From positions 1,593,001 through 1,657,000 of the forward strand of contig CAMRHE010000156.1 in the NCBI GenBank assembly GCA_947044405.1: a stretch of 64,000 nt of DNA. The letters are read 5' to 3'. Below the pieces are notes generated by a model. The model searched no databases. It was not told the origin of the DNA and saw only the letters and a list, made by a program, of their open reading frames with translations. The stretch is from Leptodactylus fallax (Eukaryota; Chordata; Amphibia; Anura; Leptodactylidae). Shown here piece by piece: positions 56,510-64,000 of this stretch. Each line of letters begins with the position of its first letter. The stretch's first letter is position 1. The translations under genes and the position numbers were made by a program.

Positions 56510-57988
56510 AGCCTGGTAACCTTAGTACATGCCATCTTGATAGCTGGGGACTGTATGCCGGACAAGCACATGAGTGTACTTTGCATCCATGGGGATACTA
56601 AGGACTACCCCATGGCCAATATCAGAATAGAGACTATATTAGGACTTGTCTATTATGAAGTGGGTGTTGTGAAAAATCTTATGCATAGTGTGATTTTGGG
56701 ACGTGATTTCCCTTTGTTCTGGGATTTGTGGGGAAAAGGTGAAACCTTCAAGCCAAAGATAGAAACCCCGCCTATGCCCATAGTATATGATGAGTGTGAC
56801 CCTTTTACATTAGAGGTCCTAACTGGAGAGGAGGATGATACCCCTTCCCCAGCTTCTGTGCATAAAATACCTGAATTACAGGTCTCCCTGGCTAATTTTG
56901 ATCCCACTCTTGCTAATGTTCATGAAAATGTGGCAGTCGTAAATAGTGTGCCTCAGGAACCTGATGCTGACCACCGATTTCCCCATTTTGCCATAAATAA
57001 TGACCTCTTGTATCGAGTTACAAAAAGTAATGGGGAAATTGTGGCGCAGCTTCTCGTACCTAAGCCATACCGCCATATGGTACTTGATATGGCCCATAAT
57101 CATGTACTTGGGGGACACCTAGGGTCTGAGAAAACACAGGAGAGAATTCTCCAAAGGTTTTATTGGCCGGGCGTGTATAAGGAAGTGAAGGACTACTGTG
57201 CATCCTGTCCTACATGTCAGGTACATGCCCCAACCCCACATTTCCATAGTCCCTTGGTTCCACTGCCCATCATTGAAGTACCTTTTGAAAGGATTGCTAT
57301 GGACTTGGTTGGTCCAATAGTCAAGTCAGCTAGAGGTCACCAATATATCCTGGTTGTGTTAGATTATGCTACTCGCTATCCTGAGGCGGTTCCTTTGCGT
57401 AATACTGCATCAAAGAGTATTGCCTGTGAGTTATTCTATATGCTTTCAAGAATAGGCATACCTAAAGAAATACTGAAGGACCAGGGCACACCATTCATGT
57501 CCAAGGTGATGAAAGAGCTGTGCAAGCTATTTAAAATTACCCACATACGGACCTCTGTGTATCACCCCCAGACAGATGGGTTAGTGGAACGCTTTAACAA
57601 AACTCTTAAACACATGCTTAAAAAAGTGGTAGAAAAAGATGGTCGTGATTGGGACTGCCTTTTGCCATATCTGATGTTCTCTATTAGAGAAGTTCCACAA
57701 GCCTCTACAGGTTTTTCCCCTTTTGAATTAGTCTATGGTAGACACCCCAGAGGCTTACTAGATATAGCCAAGGAAACATGGGAAACTGAGGCTTCCCCAT
57801 ACAAAAGTGTCATAGAGCATGTAGTCCAAATGCAAGACTGTATTGCAACAGTCATGCCAGTGGTAAAAGAACATCTGCAAAAAGCACAAGAGGCCCAAAG
57901 CCGAATTTACAATCGTTCTGCCAGAATCCGAGAATTGAACCCAGGGGATAGAGTACTTATATTGTTGGTATATAACGGTGGAAAGTAA
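56510..57988 (+). pseudogene. Gmr1-like protease C-terminus and integrase
   Basis: Open for over 480 codons from 56537. The protease tail has VILGRDFPLFWDLW. The integrase has the HHCC finger (HNHVLGGHLGSEKTQ ... CASCPTC, about 57090-57215), then a DDE core: Asp in AMDLVGP near 57300, Asp in LKDQGTPFMS near 57480 and Glu in TDGLVERFNKTLK near 57586. A C-terminal segment includes IYNRSARIRELNPGDRVL. The enzyme would insert element cDNA into chromosomes. The frame is lost at about 57970 (LILLVYNGGK). All three catalytic residues are present. Confidence 0.9.
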
Positions 57989-58805
57989 ATTGTTAGCGAA
58001 GTGGCAAGGCCCATATGAAATCGTGGAAAAAGTAGGGCCAGTGAACTATAAGGTGCACCAACCAGGGAAAAGGAAGCCATTTCAAATTTACCATGTGAAT
58101 TTGATCAAACCCTGGAACCAGAGGGAAACCTTGGTGGCCTCAAATGCAGAAGTGGATAATTCGTTGCCAACAATCCCTCCAGTCCATATAAATGAGACTC
58201 TGTCAGCGCCCCAACAACAAGAGGCAAAAGAGTTCCTGCAGAGAAATAAACGTAAGTTCTCTGATCTACCAGGGCGTACACACCTAATAGAGCACTGTGT
58301 GGAGATGGAACCTGGGCGGAAAGTAAAACTCAAACCCTATAGAATACCAGAGGCACGTAGGGAGGTACTGTCAGCCAAGGTTAAACGCATGCTGGAGTTA
58401 GGTGTGATTGAGGAGTCTAAAAGTGACTGGTCTAACCCAATTGTCTTGATACCAAAGCCCAATGGTACCTGGCGGTTCTGTAATGATTTCAGAAAATTAA
58501 ATGAAGTTTCAAAGTTTGCTTATCCAATGCCCAGAGTAGATGAGCTTATTGAGAAGATGGGTAATGCGAGATACATAACCACACTGGATCTCACAAAAGG
58601 TTACTGGCAAATACCTTTGTCTGAGGAAGCCAAAGAGAAAACTGCCTTTGCTGTACCAGAAGGATTGTTCCAGTACAAGGTTATGCCATTTGGGTTGCAT
58701 GGAGCTCCTGCTACCTTTCAGAGGTTGATGGAACAAATCTTGCAGCCACATCGTAACTACGCAGCGGCTTACCTGGACGATGTGGTCATTCATAGCCAAG
58801 ACTGG
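57978..58805 (+). pseudogene. Gmr1-like reverse transcriptase, cut after YLDD
   Basis: Follows integrase with a frame change. The linker reads LLAKWQGPYEIVEKVG and YHVNLIKPWNQRE. RT motifs are GVIEESKSDWSNPIVLIPKP, CNDFRKLNE, TLDLTKGYWQIPLS, VMPFGLHGAPATFQRL and catalytic YLDD at 58770-58781. At about 58805 it joins unrelated sequence; the last codons ([12 protein letters not shown]) are not part of the enzyme. The thumb and RNase H are missing. The catalytic Asp residues are intact here, unlike copy 1 (YLDN). Confidence 0.92.
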
Positions 58806-58952
58806 CTATGTCTTCCATTTTCTAATTATTGCTCCCACAGTTGATTATTCACACCAAGCTGCTTGACTATTGCAGATTCAGTCTTCCCAGCCTGGTGCAG
58901 GTCTACAATTTTGTTTCTGGTGTCCTTCCACAGCTCTTTGGTCTTCTGTTGT
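58806..58952 (-). mobile_element. Tc1 transposase 5' fragment (family of element 4)
   Basis: The minus strand reads AAGACCAAAGAGCTGTGG, GACACCAGAAACAAAATTGTAGACC and CAGCTTGGTGTGAA, nearly identical to 35769-35900. No termini remain. It directly abuts the truncated Gmr1-like RT. Confidence 0.88.
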
Positions 58953-59270
58953 ATGTCTCGTCCCCTTTTCTGTCTTTATTATTTTATCGTTGTGATTAAT
59001 AAGTTATATTTTACATTTTTCCTGAGATATCTATGATACCCTATCCTTTGATTGAACTATTTATAACCTGATAGTGGTGACCACAGGTTTGACCTCCCTT
59101 TAATAAATAAAATGGGTCTTGTTTAAGAATTTCATACACGATTTAAGCGGAATATGACAGGTTTTCTGTCTGATATACTAGATTTGGCTAAGTGGAGTAC
59201 AGTGGCATAAACTGTTTTCTCTGAAAAAGAGTTATAACAACAACTACTTACCACTAACATCAGGGTAGCT
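58953..59270. other. No gene seen
   Basis: AT-rich spacer before the CCCCTT-type repeat. Confidence 0.4.
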
Positions 59271-60119
59271 TTTAACCCCTTCAGGACATATGTCACTTTA
59301 TTATATGGCAATAACTTTGAGACGCTTTAACTTACACAAGTGATTTTGAGACTGTTTTTTCGATACACATTGTACTTCATGATAGTGGTAAACACTAATC
59401 AATATTTTTGTATTTATTTATAAAAAAAAATAGGAAATTTGATGGAAATTTGGAAAAAATAGTATTTTTCAAAATGTGAAATGCTCTGCTTTTCAGACAG
59501 ATAGTAATACCACCCAAATACATTAATAAATATTATCTACCATATCTCTGCTATATATTGGCATCATCTTTTAATTATCATTTAATTTATTTTGGACGTT
59601 AGAAGGTTTACAAGTGTAACAGCGTTTTTCCAGATTTACAAGAAAATTTCCAAAACTAATTTTTTAGGGACCACTTCAGTTCTGAAGGGGATTATAAAGG
59701 CCTATATATTAGAAACCCCCACGAATCACCCCATTTTCAAACCTGCACCCCTCAAATATTTTAAAACAGCATTTGGGTTGTTTGTTAACCCTTTACGCAT
59801 TTCATGGTAAATAAAACAATATGGACATTTGATTTCATTTTTTTTCTATAATACATTTATTTAGCCCTAAAATTATCACATTTACAAGGGGTTAAAGGAC
59901 AAAATGCATCTCACAGTTTGTTATGCAATTTCTCCTGAGCACAGAAATATCCCACATGTGGGTGTAAACTGATGTTTGGGCACACGGCAGTGCACAGAAG
60001 GGAAGGAGCAACACTGGATGTTTGAAAAGCAGATTTTGCTGGAATAGTTTTTGGTGCCAGGTCTCATTTGCAGAGCCCCTAGAGTACCAATACAAAGGAA
60101 ATCCCCCAAAAGTCACCCA
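59271..60119 (+). repeat. TAACCCCTT-type long repeat, copy X
   Basis: Starts TAACCCCTTCAGGAC and continues with CAATAACTTTGAGACGC, GGAAATTTGATGGAAATTTGG and CTCCTGAGCACAGAAATATCCCACATG. It is a direct repeat of about 61358-62205. It ends abruptly at CCCCCAAAAGTCACCC, where Tc1 element 6 begins. Confidence 0.88.
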
Positions 60120-61008
60120 ATTGGTGGACAGCCATTTTCAGGTCTCTCCAGAGATGCTCAATTGGGTTGAGGTCAGGGCTCTGGCTGGGCCAGTCAAGAA
60201 TGGTCACAGAGTTGTTCCGAAGCCACTCCTTTGTTATTTTAGCTGTGTGCTTAGGGTCATTGTCTTGTTGGAAGGTGAACCTTCGGCCCAGTCTGAGGTC
60301 CAGAGCACTCTTGAAGAGGTTTTCTTCCAGGATTTCTCTGTACTTGGCCGCATTCATCTTTCCTTCAATTGCAACCAGTCATTCTGTCCCTGCAGCTGAA
60401 AAACACCCCCATAATATGATGCTGCCACCACCATGTTTCACTGTTGGGATTGTATTGGGCAGGTGATGAGCAGTGCCTGGTTTTCTCCACACATACCGCT
60501 TACAATTAACACCAAAAAGTTCAATCTTCGTCTCATCAGACCAGAGAATCTTATTTCTCATAGCCTGGGAGTCCTTCATGTGTTTTTTGGCAAATTCTAT
60601 GCGGGCTTTCACATGTCTTGCACTGAGAGGCTTCTTTCAGGCCACTCTGCCATAAAGCCCCGACTGGTGGAGGGCTGCAGTGATAGTTGACTTTGTGGAA
60701 ATTTCTCTCATCTCCTTACTGCATCTCTGGAGCTCAGCCACAGTGATCTTTGGGTTCTTCTTTATCTCTCTCACCAAGGCTTTTCTCCCACAATTGCTCA
60801 GTTTGGCTGGATGGCCAGGTCTAAGAAGAGTTCTGGTCATCCCAAACTTCTTCCATTTAAGGGTTATGGAGGCCACTGTGCTCTTAGGAAACTTGAGTGC
60901 TGCAGAAATTCTTTTGTAACCTTGGCCAGATCTGTGCCTTGCCACAATTCTGTCTCTGAGCTCCTTGGGCAGTTCCTTTGACCTCATGATTCTCATTTGC
61001 TCTGACAT
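60120..61008 (-). pseudogene. Tc1 transposase with two stops and a missing C-terminus
   Basis: One frame throughout, starting MSEQMRIMRSKELPKELRDR at 61008, with HTH (GYKRISAALKFPKSTVASI), GHPAKLS linker, a second HTH, then TGA at 60634-60636 (RVA*KKPL). It continues with [12 protein letters not shown] (Asp), a second TGA at 60376-60378, [14 protein letters not shown] (Asp) and LNPIEHLW (Glu, DD34E). It is cut after LKMAVHQ at 60120. Confidence 0.92.
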
Positions 61009-61357
61009 GCAGTGTGAGCTGTGAGGTCTTATATAGACAGGTGCGTGCCTTTCCTAATCAAGTCCAATCAGTTTAATTAAACACAGCTGAACTCCAATGA
61101 AGGAGTAGAACCATCTCAAGGAGGATCATAAGGAAATGGACAGCATGTGAGTTAAATATGAGTGTCACAGCAAAGGGTCTGAATACTTATGACCATGTGA
61201 TATTTCAGTTTTTCTTTTTTAAAAAGTTTGCAAAAATATCTACATTTCTGTTTTTTTCTGTCAAGATGGGGTGCTGAGTGTACATTAATGAGAAATAAAA
61301 TGAACTTTTTTTGCTTTTAGCAAATGGCTGCAATGAAACAAAGAGTGAAAAATTTAA
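60120..61357 (-). mobile_element. Tc1/mariner element 6, both ends truncated
   Basis: Same family as element 5: the block 60120-60540 is almost identical to 39961-40380. It lacks the C-terminal terminus at 60119, and the other inverted repeat stops about 30 bp short near 61357 at AAAAATTTAA. Confidence 0.9.
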
Positions 61358-62330
61358 CCCCTTAAGGACCCAGCCCAAAAGTGTGTTAAGGACCAGGCCT
61401 CGTTTTTCAAAACTGACATGTGTCACTTTATATGGCAATAACTTTGAGACGCCTTAACTTACAGAAGTGATTTTGAGACTGTTTTTTGTGACACATTGTA
61501 CTTCATGTTAGTGATAAACACTAATGAATATTTTTGTATTTATTTATAAAAAGAATAGGAAATTTGATGGAAATTTGGAAAAAAATCGCAATTTTCAAAA
61601 TGTGAAATGCTCTGCTTTTCAGACAGATAGTCATACCACCCAAATACATTAATACATATTATCTACCATATCTCTGCTATATATCGGCATCATCTTTTTA
61701 ATAGTCCTGTAATTTATTTTGGACGTTAGAAGGCTTACAAGTGTAACAGCGATTTTTCAGATTTACAAGAAAATTTCCCAAACTAATTTTTTAGGGACCA
61801 CTTCAGTTCTGAAGGGGATTATAAAGGCCTATATATTAGAAACCCCCATAAATCACCCCATTTTCAAGACTGCACCCCTCAAATAATTCAAAGCAATATT
61901 TGGGAATTTGTTAACCCTTTAAGCATTTCACTGGAATTAAAACAATATGGAGGTGAAATTTAGACATTTAATTTTTTTCCACTAACTCCTTAATTTAGCC
62001 CTAAAATTAACACATTCACAAAGGGTTAAAGGAAAAAATGCATCTCACGGTTTGTTATGCAATTTCTCCCAAGCACGGAAATACCCAATATGTGGGTGTA
62101 AACTGATGTTTGGGCGAATGGCAGCACATGGAAGGGAAGGAGAGACACTGGGCGTCTCAAAGCCCCTAGAGTACCAATACAAAGGAAACCCCCCAAAAGT
62201 TACCTCATTTTGGAAACTACACCCCTCACAGAATTCATCAAGGGGTATAGTGGGCATTTTGACCCCACAGCCATTTCACAGATTTTACTAACACTGGGTT
62301 GTATAAATGAAAACTGACTAAAGCGTCACT
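61358..62330 (+). repeat. CCCCTTAAGGAC-type long repeat, copy Y
   Basis: CCCCTTAAGGACCCAGCCC start, fuller than copy X, then the same internal order through GTTTGTTATGCAATTTCTCC. It continues into the tandem monomers that follow. Confidence 0.88.
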
Positions 62331-63300
62331 TTATCCCCAAAGTTTTCATTTTTACAAGGGGTTGAAGGAGAAAAAGCACCCCGCAGTTTGTAAAACAATT
62401 GCTCCTGAACACGGCAATACCCCATATGTGGTCGTAATCTGCTGTATGGGTACATGGGGGGGCTCGGAATGGAAAGAGCGCTATTTTGCTTTTGGAGGGC
62501 AAATTTTGCTGGAATAGTTTTCAGGTGCCATTTCGCATTTGCAGAGCCCCTAAAGTACCAATACAATAGAAACCCCCTAAAAGTGACCCCATTTTGGAAA
62601 CTACACCCCTCACAGAACATATCAAGGGGTATATTGAGCATTTTGATGCTACTGCTGTTTCACAGATTTTATTAACATTGGGACATTAAAATGAAAAATT
62701 ACTTTTTTTCCAATAAACCGTCAATTTATCCCCAAATTTTTCATTTTCACAAGAGGACAAAGGAGAAAAAGCACCCCAAAGTTCATTACACAATTTCTCC
62801 TGAACACAGAAATGCCCCATATGTGGTTGTAATCTGCTGTTTGGGTACATGGTGGAGCTCAGACTGGAAAGAGCGCTATTTAGCTTTTGGAGGGCAGATT
62901 TTGCTGGAATAGTTTTCGGGTGCCATGTTGCATTTGCAGAGCCCCTAAAGTACCAATACAATGGAAACTCCCAAAAAGTGACCCCATTTTGGAAACTACA
63001 CCCCTCATAGAATTTTTCCAGGAGTATAGTGAGCATTTTAAACTCACAGCTGTTTCACAGATTTTATTGATTTTGGGACGTAAAAATGAAAAATTACTTT
63101 TTTTTCCAATACACCGTCCATTTAGCGACATATTTTTAATTTTTGCAAGTGGTTAAAGAAGAAAAAAATTCCCCACAGTTTGTTACACAATTTCTTCTGA
63201 ACACAGCAATGCCCCATATGTGATTATAATCTGCTCTATGGGAACATGGTGGGGCTCAGAATGGAAAGAGTTCTATTTGGCTTTTGGCAGAAAGAGGAAA
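62331..63300 (+). repeat. Tandem monomers, 336-397 bp, of the CCCCATATGTGG type
   Basis: Successive units begin near CTCCTGAACACAGAAATGCCCC: starts at about 62061, 62397, 62792 and 63189. Each carries TTTTGCTGGAATAGTTTTC, GCAGAGCCCCTAAAGTACC and GACCCCATTTTGGAAACTAC. Non-coding; open frames across it are shadows. Confidence 0.9.
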
Positions 63301-63556
63301 GAGTGAAATGGAAAGAATTCTATTTGCCAGTTACACACTGGCTTGGAGGCACTAGGACATTGTGTATGCAACCCAATCCTAAGCAACCATGCAACCTATG
63401 GGGTTACATAATAAGGCACGGACACTGACAATAACAGAGTAAAACAGTGGCCTAAAGATTGGAAGCCCATGCAGGCAGGATCCTCTTTTCCACTAGATCA
63501 CTCAGCTAGTTAGCTATGTATGTATTGTACTTATGTTGGCACTATGTATGTAAATC

Positions 63557-63958
63557 CCTACAATTTGGGGGGGATTAGTCTCAAATGGCGGCAGACTCCT
63601 GGTCCCGACAGCAGTGGTTCGTGGTACTGGGCGCCAGAGAGACAGCGTTCAGACGGTGCCAATTTAAAACAAAATGGATTTTTATTCAGCTTAAGTGCAA
63701 CATAACAAAACAAAAAACAGCCTGGGCCACAGTTAGGGCACTAACTGACTCCTTGACCCCTATCTAGCCTGACTAATGCTCAGCTCAAGCAAAAGTCCCC
63801 CGTGGACCTCAGCCCTCCTGGGACAGACCGCCTCTCTGTCCTTGGCTGGTTCCACGATTTCCTGCTTCCTGCAGGTTTCCACCCAAAGGTGTGGCTGAGG
63901 GCCTTTTCAGGGCTGGCCTTGGGTTACTCCCTAGCACCCTCTAGGTTCATACTCTCAC
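63557..63958 (-). repeat. Diverged LTR of the myosin-element family
   Basis: Matches the LTRs at 40716 and 45297 in order (AAATGGCGGC, CAGCAGTGGTTCGTGGTACTGG, TTTTTATTCAGCTTAA, GCCACAGTTAGGGC, CCACCCAAAGGTGTGGCTGAGGG), but with only one CCAGCCCT unit. AATAAA on the minus strand near 63680. Confidence 0.85.
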
Positions 63959-63975
63959 AATATATATATATATAT
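63959..63975. repeat. (AT)n between two LTR fragments
   Basis: Short AT dinucleotide run. Confidence 0.9.
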
Positions 63976-64000
63976 TGCGACAACTTGGGTGGATTAGTCT
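63976..64000 (-). repeat. Start of another LTR of the same family, cut by the window edge
   Basis: TGCGACAACTTGGGTGGAT resembles the plus-strand LTR start TGCGATAATTTGGGGAAT at 45297, in the same orientation. Confidence 0.6.

Larger units (their letters stand above)
54779..58805 (+). mobile_element. Gmr1-like Ty3/gypsy retrotransposon, copy 2, 3'-truncated
   Basis: The 5' LTR (54779-55331) is followed by a PBS, then gag, protease, integrase and reverse transcriptase in that order. The element breaks off 24 bases after the YLDD codons, at a fragment of Tc1. RNase H and the 3' LTR are absent. The integrase-before-RT order is the Gmr1 hallmark. Gag, protease and integrase share one frame, interrupted by TAG (55787-55789) and TGA (56507-56509); RT lies in another frame after about 57970. 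Confidence 0.92.

Noticed and set aside
59216..59262. Possible serpin exon ending with GTAAGT on the minus strand near 59245
   Set aside because: The upstream sequence is the start of the long repeat and the frame shows no serpin motif.
62045..63156. Several 70-116 codon frames in the 3' tandem repeat
   Set aside because: They recur at the monomer period on both strands and carry no motif; the repeat is non-coding.

Overview
The window reads as accessory, repeat-dense vertebrate nuclear DNA, most likely from an anuran amphibian. This is an inference from repeat content: several Tc1/mariner families, hAT-type elements with 8-bp duplications, an L2-type LINE, a tRNA-derived SINE with an L2-like tail, TTAA-flanked palindromic elements, and a tandem 'CCCCATATGTGG' repeat, a combination I associate with frogs. 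There is no operon structure and no bacterial or CRISPR signal. Many reading frames are broken by single-base indels in homopolymers, so some lesions may be assembly error. The first 530 bases are almost pure G/C runs and should not be trusted.

Layout. 1-0.9 kb: G/C tract and the start of a gag-like ORF on the minus strand. 1.5-2.7 kb: L2-type LINE 3' end (minus). 4.1-5.9 kb: internally deleted hAT element. 5.9-8.1 kb: 5'-truncated Gmr1-like Ty3/gypsy copy. 8.1-13.8 kb: hairpin module, minisatellites, a complete non-autonomous hAT element and a TTAACCCCTT-ended repeat. 15.3-20.7 kb: minisatellites and an AT-rich array invaded by two Tc1 elements and a small TA-flanked element. 21.1-22.6 kb: an inverted pair of LTR-like repeats. 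24.2-26.5 kb: nested insertions, including a nearly intact Tc1. 27.1 kb: SINE. 28.9-37.5 kb: small palindromic elements, a second complete hAT element and a full-length Tc1. 38.5-40.5 kb: hAT fragments and a truncated Tc1.

The most unusual unit is at 40716-45892 on the minus strand. It is a 5.2-kb element bounded by two long terminal repeats with TG...CA ends, a 4-bp flanking match, a primer-binding-site-like sequence, a purine-rich tract and AATAAA in the LTR. Instead of gag-pol it carries one broken reading frame of about 1,180 codons whose centre is unmistakably like the coiled-coil rod of vertebrate non-muscle myosin II heavy chain, intronless and with modules out of order. Its LTR start (TGTAAG) and PBS (TGGTGGAG) match those of the Gmr1-like element at 54779-58805, which suggests that machinery could move it in trans. 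Related LTRs occur at 63.56-64.0 kb.

The only ordinary host gene I can support is a clade-B-like serpin on the minus strand. Two exons are visible, at 53821-53976 and 46074-46473. The intron between them contains a chromodomain-bearing Ty3/gypsy element (48069-52714) whose 746-codon pol frame has lost the integrase core in frame. The myosin-carrying element starts about 180 bp downstream of the serpin stop, in the same orientation.

The Gmr1-like copies at 5.9-8.1 kb and 54.8-58.8 kb both place integrase before reverse transcriptase, and the second has a gag with a SCAN-like region. The last 5 kb is a tandem, duplicated frog-type repeat with a truncated Tc1 between direct copies, ending in fragments of the myosin-element LTR family.
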